Source: Plakobranchus ocellatus
Lineage: Eukaryota > Mollusca > Gastropoda > Plakobranchidae
Assembly: GCA_019648995.1 (NCBI GenBank)
Contig: BLXT01000825.1
Span: 280,203-307,020, forward strand
DNA length: 26,818 nucleotides
Direction of reading: 5' to 3'
The position numbers and the translations under genes are program-made. Shown here in pieces: positions 1 through 11,200 of the stretch. The stretch's first letter is position 1. Every line of letters begins with the position of its first letter. The notes under the pieces were generated by a model. That model searched no databases. It worked only from the letters and a program-made list of their open reading frames with translations, and had not been told where the DNA came from.

Positions 1-44
1 CCGTACGGCTTTTTCTCTCTTACCCGTACAAACTTTCTGCTGCC

Positions 45-97
45 ATGGAAATGGTTGCAGGTCGTCAAGAGGGAGAAGATTTGCTTTTGTCGCACGG
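45..97 (+). other. possible first-exon start (weak candidate)
   Basis: An ATG in a very good initiation context (GCTGCCATGG) opens an 18-codon stretch, MEMVAGRQEGEDLLLSHG, that reaches a possible donor (GG|GTACTG) at 98. The first 100 bases are richer in C and G than what follows, as is common for first exons. It could be the first coding exon of CTC1 or of another gene, but no homology supports this and the stretch is short. Treat it as a candidate only. Confidence 0.15.
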
Positions 98-270
98 GTA
101 CTGATTGTTTGTATACGTTAAGTTTTTAGGTAGCAATTTAATTATCAACTTTTTGTTAGGCTTAGTCCTGAATGTAAAATCGCTACAATAAAAATTAGAT
201 GAGATCACTAATATATTGCACTGTGTTACGGAGAATAGACTTGTTGATCAGGCAGTTACTATCACCAGCC

Positions 271-417
271 ACAGGTAAATCAAAGATTCAGTTATTGGTA
301 CACACAATAATTAAGAAACTACTAGCCTAAACATACCTCAAGAGTGTAACACATCTAAATACGTACAGGAGTAACAGCAGCTACAGGCAAATCAAAGATT
401 CAGTAATTGGTGTACAA
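271..417. repeat. imperfect direct repeat of about 35 bp, 112 bp apart
   Basis: The stretch at 271-305 (ACAGGTAAATCAAAGATTCA onward) returns at 383-417 with a few substitutions. It looks like an old local duplication of about 112 bp whose middle has diverged. No coding or structural role is visible. Confidence 0.6.
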
Positions 418-1578
418 AATAAGATAGCAAATTTTCAAGGCTACTGCTATTAATTTAATACAATAGATCTTTATACAAAATAGTACCAATAAAAAAAAAT
501 GGTCAGAAATATTTGAGGTAATAATATGAGTTAACATCAAAGATAGCCTAAATATAGACAAACAAATGCTTTGAGAGTGCGCCCGAGTAATGAAAAAATA
601 CATGTAGCAGGTAACATTGAAGAAGAGGAATAGTGTTTAAGGTCCAACAACTCATTAGGAAAGAATAGGTAATCTTATCACGACACCAAACAAGCCCGAA
701 AAAAATGTTTTTACAAAGGAAATAGGGAAAATGACAGTGAGAGAACAGGAGTGAGGAAAAAGTTGTGAACAAATTTATGCTAAACTGGTAGCCGTTGCAA
801 TGTCGCCATCTTGAATTTCCATTTTCAAAATTATAATTTCAAAATCTGTCTCCTTCTAGAGGTGAACTTCAAATCATTTGAAACCTTACCAACATATTTC
901 AAATTTAACATGTAAAATACAAGGAAGTTTTTTCTTTTTTTTTAATATCTTGATTATTTTTTTTTGGTATAAATTTGTATATATACAACTGAAAGTAGTT
1001 TTCAGTTTCACCCTCTATTTCGACAAATAAAATCAATTTCTTAAAATGTAAACATGCTATTGATAAAAGCCTCGATTATATTTTAGGTAATGTACGTGCC
1101 AAATTTGAAGCAAATCTGTATTTAGATCTCGGAGAAGGTAAGAGTTTTAGCGACACCAAAACATGTACATGTGTATTGAGGAAAAGGCAATTCAAATTTC
1201 GACAGAAATAAATGAATACTTCAATAAATCATCGATATTTTCTTGGAACACCACATCTTCTTTTATTTTTGCCGTCTAATCTAAAGTAGACATTTCCAAT
1301 TATGTTCAAAATTAAAAAATAAAAGAAGAAGAAACTAGTTTGGTGTAGGTTCAAATCGGAAGCGATCGAAAGCTTAGAAAGCTATTGATCCTGTTTTGAT
1401 CTTTACAAAACTTTGGTATCGATACTAAAATTTACAATTTTTTAAATCGAGAAATCGATACATTTCTCCGATCTAATGAGCAAGAAAAAAGGCTAAAATC
1501 GTGAAATCGATACTTCAAGTGGGTTTTCCTCGAAAGTAGGTGCATGGATTATACCTGGTTGCTTTTTTTTCTTTTCTT
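418..1578. other. AT-rich non-coding stretch, nothing recognised
   Basis: I see no convincing exon, RNA gene or mobile element. Short ORFs on either strand are rich in Ile, Phe, Leu and Lys, as chance ORFs in AT-rich DNA are. Between about 1330 and 1520 the words ATCGATAC and GAAATCGA recur several times (for example near 1417, 1450 and 1503), which gives the stretch a weak repeat texture of unknown meaning. Confidence 0.4.
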
Positions 1579-1686
1579 GGAAATCGAAAGTCATGGCGGG
1601 TAATCATTTTTAAAAAGCAAAACGAGCCTCTGGGAAATCGAAAGTCATGGCGGGTAATCATTTTTAAAAAGCAAAACGAGCCTCTG
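1579..1686. repeat. exact 54-bp tandem duplication
   Basis: Bases 1579-1632 are repeated without change at 1633-1686. The unit starts GGAAATCGAAAGTCATGG and ends GCCTCTG. Because 54 is a multiple of three, the open frame across it repeats an 18-residue peptide (NRKSWRVIIFKKQNEPLG), but nothing else suggests coding. Perfect identity points to a recent slippage or unequal-exchange event, or an assembly artefact. Confidence 0.9.
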
Positions 1687-1790
1687 TTCATGCATTCGGT
1701 AAGATTGCACCAAACACATCATCTCCTCACCAAGCATGAAAATGCTTTTGATCCGCCAAATTTAGATCTATTCTATGTTAGATAAGATAT

Positions 1791-2040
1791 AATCTAGATC
1801 TAGTTCACTTCTTCAGCAGATCTAGAGGGATTTCCATACTGGGAAACCTTCAACTTCAAGTAAACTATGGCTGAAAAAACATCTAGATCTAGAGAGGCCT
1901 AGATCTATCCTTCTTAAAGTGACTATTTGATAAAGTGAAGGCTTTTGGCTTTTAAATATTAGAAGAACCTTAAGCCCTAATTTAATGAATATGAGAGCAA
2001 CGCAGATTAATGTAAACTTAGCCACCATTAGATCTAGATC
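1791..2040. repeat. cluster of AGATCTAGATCT words
   Basis: Overlapping copies of the palindromic word AGATCTAGATCT or shorter forms occur at 1791-1803, 1817-1827, 1881-1894, 1898-1910 and 2030-2040. More lie at 4466-4484, 4606-4616, about 20458-20482 and about 23330-23338. The cluster abuts the TIR element on its left and resumes on its right, so the element sits inside it. I see no gene here. Confidence 0.7.
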
Positions 2041-2048
2041 CTATATAA

Positions 2049-2060
2049 GGGCCATTCCAG
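2049..2060 (+). repeat. left terminal inverted repeat of the 2.3-kb element
   Basis: GGGCCATTCCAG, an exact inverted match to 4353-4364, with ATAA immediately outside. The bases after the 12-bp core diverge from the other end (AAAATTTG here, CGTAATGG in the other TIR read inward). A better copy of that inner part (CCAGCGTAACAGACG) lies inside at 2582. Confidence 0.75.
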
Positions 2061-2426
2061 AAAATTTGAAATCAAGGGGTCAAAAAATGAAACTAACTTG
2101 TGGCCTCTGAATCCATCATTAATTCATGGTCTAACATCTTTAGTGTAACACACTTTTTGAATTTTTGTTTTATCTCCACCCATCATAAAGAAATTGCATG
2201 GTATTTATACCCACCTTTAAATTGTTTTAATCAAGTTTTCGCAACCGAAATTTGCTCATCTTTCAGATTGAGCTTTGTCATAAAAATTGCCACAGAACTG
2301 ACATATTTTTGTTTAAGCAGCCCCACAAGATCAAGAACAACAAAACTGTGTAAGTTTTTAAAAATCTTAGCTGTCATTTTGATACTATACCACTGTCTAT
2401 GACACTTTCACCTCACAAATGCTGAT

Positions 2427-4351
2427 GTGACACCCGTTACATTTTTAGCCTTTTTTTAAGATTACTAATAGGCCTACATTAATCGCGCTACCTCATTATG
2501 CTTTTGTTTTCTCTGTTTTTACATAGGAATGCCCACTTTAATGCAAAAATTCATAGTTTAAACATTGATTTAGTGGTTCTTCCAGCGTAACAGACGTCAC
2601 GTGATATATTAACTTTTCAGCATATGTATCCTGATGTTATGTGTTTTGACTTGAGTCTCAAGTTGAACAGGAAATTTTATGATTTTAATTCCTTGTTTAT
2701 TACATAATTAAGAGTGCTTTCCTTTTGTTTTAAGTGCTTACACATTGCATTTAGCAGAAATTTATTTTGAATGAAATTTTGAAAAATTAATTTCAACAGC
2801 CGTTGACCTCATCTTACTGAATCTTTGTCAGATTGGTGTTGTGGGTAAAGGGAAATAAGATCTGTCAGCCTAAAACAGAATATAATAAGCTAATTAGATC
2901 TGGATTGAGCCTGAATGCTTTTATAGACTGGGCAAAATTTTGTTTAAAGAATTATTTCTAACAGATTTGGCAGCATCCTTACTGCCATTGAAAGAGTGGG
3001 TCCTAGGTGTCTAACAATGTAATCTTTTAGTAAAGGACGTCTTGTCTGGTTTTCTTCTAACTTCTTTGTAAATTAAGGTTTTATCCAGATGCTTGTTATG
3101 ATGTAGAAAATGCTGTAACTTCAGAATACAATGGTTTTTTTTTCAATCTTCTTTTCTCAGGTTGAAAAATCATGACACTTATATACTGTTTGTAGCTCCC
3201 AGTGTTGTAAAGGTGAAAGCTTATTCTGAGTCAGTTGAAAGTACTCTGTTTGATCTCAGTATTGGACATGAGCTCCATGCAGCTCATAATCAGGATGAGA
3301 CAAGCTGTGTTAAGACTGAATGCAAAGAAAAAAGTGTGTATCTTTATCCAGAGAGAGAGGATACAGTTTGGATAAATGAAGATCTGATTAAGATGTTACC
3401 TGTGCCTATTGTGAATAACAGAAGAAGAGTGTACTTTCCTGTTACACTTGAGAATGAATAATATGTGGTTATTGTTGGTCAAGGATCATGGTGCTATTTA
3501 AAAGTGTTGTTCAAGGTAAATTTTGTTTCAAAATATTTGATTGAGATAAACCGTAAAATGTGAAATAGTCAGTGAGAAAGTCTATGTGTATGAGTGATAG
3601 AGTATATGTGTGTGTGTGTGTGTCTGGCTTAAAAATTAACAACTTTGATGTTTGTAGACTTCAAAGTACTACACTGTAATTTCAGTGTTAATTGCATCTG
3701 AATGGCAAAGTCTTTCCTCAGATGAATTCCAGTTTGTGTTCACATGTTTTAAAGTTTCAAAATTAAATTTCACCTATATTGTTCTTACAGTGACTTTTTA
3801 GGTTTAAAATTATTTTTTTCTGTAAATGTAAGTCAAGTCCTAAGAACTACCATTCCTTTACACCACATGAGCTTTTATTTGCCTGTGCCTTATACAATCA
3901 AAGACCTAAGGTAATATGAATGTTAAAATGCCTTGACCACCTAAAATATGAGGCTGATATAAAGTGGACAAATTGCTGACGTCCGTTACGTGACGTCCGT
4001 TACACATATTCTAGACTATATCTCCTGACTCAATACAGATATCAACGAGCTGTTTTGTTTTAATGTACTTTAATTCCTTGGCTATCGCCCTAACATATTT
4101 ATTTATGATTTGCATTGTAAACTTCATAGAGTTTTGAGCTTGTCTAAGAGTACACTTAAGTCCATGGCTAAATCCGTGACGTCCGTTAAGCTGGGGTTAT
4201 CTCATAAAAAAATTATCAGAATAAACATTTGAAGACAGTGTCTTGTAGACAATTGGTGCTGCTATGCTGACTGAGTTTTTTAGGTTCTATGCTCATCACT
4301 GCTGTGGCAATAAATAGATCCAAAAACTGCTCTGATGGTGACATCCATTAC
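2427..4351. repeat. six dispersed copies of a GTGACGTCCGTTAC word
   Basis: Copies: GTGACACCCGTTAC (2427-2440); its inverse GTAACAGACGTCAC (2587-2600); two head-to-tail copies CTGACGTCCGTTAC and GTGACGTCCGTTAC (3976-4003); GTGACGTCCGTTAA (4176-4189); and GTGACATCCATTAC (4338-4351). All lie inside the TIR element and mostly near its right end, the usual arrangement of subterminal transposase-binding sites. The core GACGTC is palindromic. Confidence 0.8.
3161..3461 (+). CDS. last exon of an element-borne gene with an SH3-like C-terminal tail
   Basis: A pyrimidine-rich acceptor (TTCTTTTCTCAG, ending at 3160) leads into 99 open codons and a TAA stop. No in-frame ATG fits a start at the head, so this is a terminal exon (G|TTG split codon), not a whole gene. 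The peptide begins LKNHDTYILFVAPSVVKVKA. It ends with a block reading Y-L-Y-P-x-R-E-D-x-V-W-I-x-x-D-L-I-x-x-L-P-x-P, then N-R-R-R-V-Y-F. This resembles the SH3-like tails (F-x-W-P, D-x-x-W-V, D-I, L-x-x-P, Y-x-F) that I remember from repetitive uncharacterised proteins of cnidarians, insects and molluscs. It lies wholly inside the TIR element. The rest of the gene is not visible, and the function is unknown. Confidence 0.5.
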
Positions 4352-4352
4352 G

Positions 4353-4364
4353 CTGGAATGGCCC
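4353..4364 (-). repeat. right terminal inverted repeat of the 2.3-kb element
   Basis: CTGGAATGGCCC, followed directly by ATAA. Just inside lies a degenerate copy of the 14-bp subterminal word (GTGACATCCATTAC, 4338-4351). Confidence 0.75.
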
Positions 4365-4368
4365 ATAA

Positions 4369-5130
4369 TCCAAAAGTATTGAATTAATTTTTTTTTTTTA
4401 TATTTCAAACATATTGTTTGTTGAGACTCGCTAGGGACAGGCCCAACGATTTCTAGATTTTCATCAGCTAGATCTAGATCTATCGTCGAAATGAAGATGC
4501 TCGGACCAAGTTATAGTGTGAATAATTCTACTCTCACATAACATCTCCACAGTTTATTGCCAGAGACGTCTTCATTTAGTCGGTATCTGATGAAGGTAGA
4601 TCTAGAAGTTATTGAGCATGTCCATGGATTATCTCTTTTGCGTTGAACGAAATTATTTTGGTTTTAAATAATTTCTTACTTAAACAGTCCACAGGTAAAA
4701 TTGTTTTCATGAGTTCATGTCATTATTAATATTTTGAAATTGTTTTGTATACATATAATTGGAATTCTTCATTCTTATAAATATGAGAACACTAAATTTG
4801 GATGAAGATGGAAAATGTTATCTGGGTTTGCAGGCATATAAATCCTCACATAAACTTGCTAATGTTGTGAGTTGCATTCATTCTCACTATGGAGATGTGT
4901 TTGTGTGACTACTGTATGCTTGTATATTGTAATCTAGGAATGGACACGAGCAAGCATCCTACATGGCCACGGACCCTAACTAGCCCTAGAAACAATTGAA
5001 TTGAAGACCATGATGAAGTCTTCTGTATCACTTGCAATCTGCATGCACTTCTGATTTATCAGTTAGATAAAATAATCAAACATTATTTTAAGAACTGACA
5101 TAACTGTGTTCATGCGGTTGTCTACCTGAG
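4369..5130. other. non-coding stretch with AGATCTAGATCT words and a 42-codon ORF
   Basis: The AGATCTAGATCT texture seen left of the TIR element continues here (4466-4484, 4606-4616). A small plus-strand ORF starts at 4783 (MRTLNLDEDGKCYLGLQA onward) and runs 42 codons to a TGA. It contains a consensus donor (GTT|GTGAGT at 4867) and a fair acceptor (GGTTTGCAG ending at 4833), so part of it could be an N-terminal CTC1 exon. I cannot show homology. Confidence 0.3.
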
Positions 5131-5265
5131 AGTGAGATGAGAGGGGAGAGTGTCTGCTCCATGAAAGTATTATTTCAGAAGAAAACAAAATGGGCCTCTT
5201 TAAAATTCCCATCCTACGTTCCCAACACCAGTAATCATCAGCTCTGGAAAGTTCCCAAATTACAC
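5131..5265 (+). CDS. CTC1: probable CTC1 exon, end of the first OB fold
   Basis: This is an open stretch in one frame ending at donor CAC|GTAAAG. Its peptide contains C-S-M-K-V-L-F-Q, K-W-A-S-L, F-P-S-Y-V-P and Q-L-W-K-V-P. I match this to the human CTC1 series S-C-E-L-I-D, S-W-L-G, W-S-Y-L-P-P and L-E-L-W-D-A-P in the same order and spacing. The left boundary is uncertain: a weak acceptor ends at 5130 (CTACCTGAG) and a stronger one at 5178 (TATTATTTCAG) would drop the first half. The frame at the donor is phase 0. Confidence 0.5.
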
Positions 5266-8200
5266 GTAAAGAAAAAGACAAGCCTTAAACAGGAAGCAAA
5301 AAATAAAAACAAAGTGTAGATCATGTATATAACAAGGACATCTGTAAAACTGTTCCTTTTATTGAAGGATAGTGGTTATTAATTTAATATAATGTATACT
5401 CAGGACTTTGCAAAAAAGAATGGAATTTGAATGTTTAGAAGAGAAGAAGGAAAGATCAGACAAAAGGAGTGAGATAATTGTGTTTTGTAAAGCAACTCTA
5501 AGCATTAAGTTATAAATTAAATAGACAGCGCCACTGACATTACACTCACAAGTCTTACGCCTGTTATTGCAGTGATATGCACTGCTAGCACTAAGCAGAT
5601 AATTCTTGCATCTAGGATGACAAACCTATCTTGCAGAACAGACCAGTGCCACTAAACTTGCCCAACCTGTATCAATCAGTGTGCTCGCTGCTCTTTTAAT
5701 GATTCTTCTCTTGGCTTTATGAATTCTATCAGATGGCTTAGGCTAGCACAGATCTAAAAATAATTTGCAATCACTCTCAAAACTTGAATGAATTATTGTC
5801 AATATTGCTTTGCAGCAGAAAGTTGCAGTTCAGTGTTGTGTTGGTTAATTTAAATGTACATTACAAAGGGCAGTGTTTGTTATTTTATACAATATAGTGA
5901 ATCTAAAATTTGCATCGGCTTAATTCCAAAATCTAAATCTTTAGTTCATATATATCTAAACATTTTAAAACGAATGAATCCTTTTTTACCGTTTTTTTTT
6001 TTCATTTCAGTGCAATTTTTGTTGACGAAAAAAATGTCCTTTTAAAAAAGTTATTTCAAGCCTTTTATACAAGCACATCATGGAAGATGTAACAAATACA
6101 ATGATGACAGATGAATTTTTGTCTGCTCATGATGTTGCTAAACTTTTGGAATTGAAGAGGTAAACTTACAGTTTAAAACTTTCAAAAGATTTTATTGCAT
6201 CTCATTAAATAAGACCCTTTTGACAGGAATCATTCTCTGCACATCTAAATTAATTTATTTTATATTTACCATAGTTAAGCCTCCTACTTTTCCCCAGTGG
6301 CAACTTGTTTCAGGCTAAGTCAGTGCACAAGCCCTGTAAAAAAAAAATAAAAAACTGTACAGGTTGCAGTATTTTGCCCGTTAGGATTTTATAATTTTAT
6401 CTCTCTTTGATTCATGAAATATGATTTTTTTTCAATCTTTGTTTTTGAATGTAACAGCCTGTTTCAACATCGACTGAAAGTTTCCTTTAAAGGAAAAGTC
6501 ACATCACTTAGCAGAATAATAAGGTGAGAATTTGTTTTAATTAAATGTTTAAAAGAAAAAAAATAATTAGAAATAATTTGTGCATAATATTTGATTTGTT
6601 TAAATTGGTCTCAAGATGTATTATGTTAGCATAAATTACCATAGATACTTGAAAATGACAATTTTCCAAGACAGTGTCCAGGAGGAACTTGAAAACTATC
6701 CTCAACATAGCTCAATCTGTGTGATCACTTGTCTCAAAATGGATCAAATGATGGCAATTTGTGTTTACTTTTTTTTTTTTTTATGTTCTTTTTCCCAGAT
6801 TGAAAGCAAGTTCATTTTTCATGATACAAGTTGATGTTTCTGTTCCTATACTTGTGAAGGTACGGGGATATACTTTTATTTGCTCACAGATGTTTCTCAA
6901 TTTTATTATAATGCAAGATAGTAAGATTATGGTCATAAGTTCAGAGGACATCACTTAAAAGATTGACTTCTACAAATTATAAAAATTGAGTGATTGCACT
7001 TATTTAGTTACCTCCCCAGATCATTAAGATGATTGAAGAGTGGGGTCTCCCTTTGTTTAGTGTGAGACTGCTGTTGCTTTAAAAAGATTTTTGTTGTTGT
7101 TGTTTCTTTTTCAATTGTTCTTTCTGTCTTTGCACTCATTGCAGCAGAACAATTTTTTATACCTGAAGAAACCCACCGTAAAGGTAAAGAAAGGGAAAAT
7201 GGTGCCTAGAAAAGTAAAAGACCCTTTAATACGTTTTTTTCGCCATTATTTTTGAGGCAGTGTTTTCTAGGACACCAAATTCCTTTGTATTATCCTTTTG
7301 CTTTATTTTATGTCTTTTCAGCTTCATCAATATATTCAATTTTGTGGTTAAGTGACAATTTCGTCAACTTTATGAAAGCTTTGCTATTACTTAGTTATAG
7401 AAATAATGATCTGATGTTTTGAGCTAGTAAATTTAAACATAGAGTTTGTTTTTGCATGCATTTGGTTCTCCAGATAATGCATCAAATGATAAACTTTTTT
7501 TCAACATGGAAAACTTTTGATCACTCTAAGGCCCAAGGGCCAAATTACTGAAAAATCTGAAATCTTACTTTGATTAAAATGCTCATTAAATTTTTAAAGT
7601 ATAAGATGGAGCACCTTGGGAAAAAGAAAAAAAAATTCCCATGTTTTATCTACTATCCTGTTTTCTGAAATATTATGTAACCTTGATTAAAATGCTCATT
7701 AAATTTTTAAAGTATAAGATGGAGCACCTTGGGAAAAAGAAAAAAAAATTCCCATGTTTTATCTACTATCCTGTTTTCTGAAATATTATGTAACCAAGTA
7801 TTCTTCTTACGAGTTTTGCTCTATGAACTCAGGAGCCTCAAAATATTATTCAACATGATGGTTTACCCTCTACTAGGTTTTGTCTTTGTAAATAAATCAT
7901 TATATCTGAAATGAAATTAAAAGCAATGTAACTGAATTTTCAAAATGGCAGCTTTGCATGTATAACAAGTCCAGGAATAATTTACCCATCACTGGATGTT
8001 TTCCAAGCTCAATCAGTTTAATTGTTTTTCCTTGCATGTAAAAAAAATTTGCAATTCTGTCATGAAATTATGCTCACATTATGTTTTTCTGTAATGCAGT
8101 AATCATGTAAGAAAGGTACGACGGAGAAACAGGTGATAAAACATTTTGTTGGTTCAGTAGTTTTCTCCTTATTAAGAAGATGTACATTAGGAAAAGCTTT

Positions 8201-11200
8201 TTATTTATGACCAAGGGAAGAACCAAACCTTTCACAAGATGTTATGAAAACGTACCAAGTCCATTCGTATTCAGTGGTATAGCAAGCAATTATATCAGTT
8301 TTATTGTTCATTGCACTTGAGATTGAATACGTATACATGATGATAAATATTTGTCTCTCTGTTAGCCTTTAAGTCCATCTTGTACAAAATCAGCCTGAGC
8401 ACCTAATCTGGCCTAACCTAGTCCCTTTGGAGGCTAATTTCAAGGTTGACCATAGTAATGAGTGGTGTTAACTTATCTGGGTTTGTTTCCTTTCGCATAG
8501 GATTTCAAGCTGGAATGGCACTCTCAACTAGAGCCTGGTGAATCTTATTTGTTTCACAACATGATAATGACCACTGTGGAGAAGGTATATCAGGACTTGT
8601 ATTGATAAGAGAGAGTACCCTTAAACAGTTTGTGTTGCCACAAAATTAGTTGCTTTCCCTGCAAATTTAAATAGAAAAAAGACAAGAAAGAAAGCAATGT
8701 TTTACATTTATTTTACATGTGTTTGAATACCCTTTAAAATGATGTGGCATAATGTCAAACATTGTGAGTTTTGTCCAACTAGTATAAAATTTTATGATTT
8801 AATGATTTACATCAGCTTTTGTGAATCCTACTACAAAATACATAGTGTGCCTCTTGCCCTATTTCCTCTTGATAAAAGAGATTCCTGAGTACAGCCTTGT
8901 CTCTGGTTAATTTGAAAATTATGTTAATAAATTTAACTGGGCATACTTAAAGTTAACAAAATACAGTTACAAATTCATCTGAATTTCCCCAGAATTTTCT
9001 TCAATGTCATATTTGCTTTCATGAGTCAGTAATTGTGAAAACACATCTTTCTCAATTAAGTGAAAAGGGATTGTTTTTAATGCTATCTTTTTGTGCTTTT
9101 TTTTAAAGCTGGTGTTCAATAGAATCCCAAACTTTCAGATTATGTAAACATCAATGTTGAAAACAAATGTATGATTATCCCAAATATGTTTCCACTTACT
9201 TAGACACATTTATCCAACTGATCTTTTTCAAAGGGTTTCTCCCAGGCACGGACTGTCCTTTCAGCCTGGGATGACAGTCACTTTAGTGAGATCATTGAAA
9301 ACAACAATGTGATTACCGTGCCACTTCAAGTAAATTGACATTTTAAAATACTTTTATAATTATTCTAACCATCTAGGTTTCATATAGTTGTAGAAAATCT
9401 CCAAATTTAATTTATGACTTGTTTTTATGAAAAAAAGTGTTTTGCAATTTTTCTTTTCTTTTTTTTTTCCCTGTTAAATCCATATTTCTGAGAAACCAGT
9501 TGAAATAGTTGCATTTTACGCATTTTAAAAAAATATCTCTCAAGGCCATTCCAAATGAGTCAGAAGTCGTAGACATTTTCAATCTGCCTTTTTGAGGCTG
9601 CCTGTCACCATTGTTGGAGAAGGAACCTACACCACACATAATCAGTTTGTTAATAACAATAGCACAGGCTACAGATGAGTACTTTTATGAGGACAGGGTC
9701 TTGAATAACTCAAATTTTTGCAGTAAAAAGATAAGATTATAAACTTCTGCAACAACAGTGGCAAATAAAATAAATAAATGCTTTAGATGTAGGTTTAAAT
9801 CTCAACAGTAAAATACTTGTGCAATCAACTGCAATTCACAGGGTGAGCAATTATTTTACAAAACTCTTCAAACTCTTTTTCCAGACTTTCAACTTGTTTG
9901 ATTTAAGACTTGCCTTTTATTTACGCATTTTAGTTTCTAGAACAAGAAAAACACCTAACAGAGTGATATATTATTATGTTAGAAGAAAACTAAAAGAAAT
10001 AGAACATTCCACACCACAGGTTTACAAACAACTTGCTTCGATCACTATTTGCAGTGTCTTGAAGTGTGCAAGCCTATATAGAAGTGTGATATGCTTAAAA
10101 TAGAAATCAATCAGAATCTTCACTTAGGCAGAGGATTTTTACCCCCCCTAGAAAAGAAAACTGATATATTTTAGAAACTGAATTAGANNNNNNNNNNNNN
10201 NNNNNNNNNNNNNNNNNNNNNNNNNNNNNNNNNNNNNNNNNNNNNNNNNNNNNNNNNNNNNNNNNNNNNNNNNNNNNTTCTTTCTGTGAGTTAAGCAATG
10301 GTGAAAATAGGATAGGGCTATATTGATTCTGATTCCATGTAAAAGATTTTAAAGATTTTTTGAAAAGTCTCCTAGGGATGTGGGTGACACCTGACTTCCA
10401 GGCTATACCCACTTGAAGCATTGATTTCTTGGTTTTAGTGTTTTTGTGTGCTTTAGAGAGGGAAAAATGCACTATGTCAACTTGCCAAAAAAAATGTTTG
10501 ATAAATCGCACATTTTGGTATGGATGCCAAATTTTTTGTGAGTATCAAGACAGTACTTTTATGCTTTCATTTGCTAGAAATTTGAACCAAACCCAAAGTA
10601 CTTTCTTCTATTTATTCTTTTTTGGGCACTAATGGACATGTATGCCTTAGATTCGATTGTAATAAAAATGTGGTATTTGGAGATAATAATTTTGAATTGT
10701 TGAAATATTAATTCATTTCTATGGAAGCTTGAATTACTCTTTTCTTGATACATGTTTTTTGGTCACTAAAAATCTATCTCCTCTGAGATTCATGTATCCA
10801 TTTTTTACAATTTGTCACACCTGTTGCCAAGAGCATTATCTAAAATGTAATTTAAGACTTTAATGCATATTTTTTTTTTTTTTTTTTTTTTAGACATTGA
10901 AGGTCAAAGCTATTTTCAGTTATATATAGATTATAAAAAAAATTATATACATGTATGTAAAAAAAAACATTCAAGATATAGAAAAGAAAACTGATATATT
11001 TTAGAAACTGAATTAGAAAAAAAGCAGGTTCAATGATTTGAAGTTCAAATCTAGGGAAGATAGATTTTGAAAACCATACATTTTCATAATTGAAATTCAA
11101 GATAGTGGCCATTACTGTAGGTGAAAAATTTATTTGCAATGTTTTTTCTTACTTATATTACCACAGCAAACTTATTGGTAGACCTTAAAAACTCCCATCT

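Larger units (their letters stand above)
2049..4364 (+). mobile_element. TIR-bounded DNA transposon of unrecognised family
   Basis: The left end reads GGGCCATTCCAG (2049-2060) and the right end is its exact reverse complement CTGGAATGGCCC (4353-4364). Both are flanked outside by ATAA (2045-2048 and 4365-4368), which I read as a 4-bp target duplication. Inside are six copies of a 14-bp word close to GTGACGTCCGTTAC and the last exon of a gene (3161-3461). At 2.3 kb with only a terminal exon visible, it is probably an internally deleted, non-autonomous copy. A 4-bp duplication is compatible with Sola, Academ or similar families, but no transposase core is visible, so the superfamily stays open. 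Orientation is set by the internal exon. Confidence 0.7.

Noticed and set aside
3161-3230. The head of the element exon (LKNHDTYILFVAPSVVK) resembles the CTC1 exon at 6799 (LKASSFFMIQ, then ending L-V-K) in length, phase and a possible donor
   Set aside because: The frame stays open for 82 more codons to a stop, the exon lies inside TIRs, and the shared residues are few. Chance is the simpler reading.
5854-6045. 63-codon plus ORF running into the exon at 6011
   Set aside because: It crosses a strong intronic pyrimidine tract and acceptor, and its composition is that of intron.
10107-10511. Minus ORF of 134 codons spanning the N-run
   Set aside because: The open frame is an artefact of unknown bases; no motif on either side.
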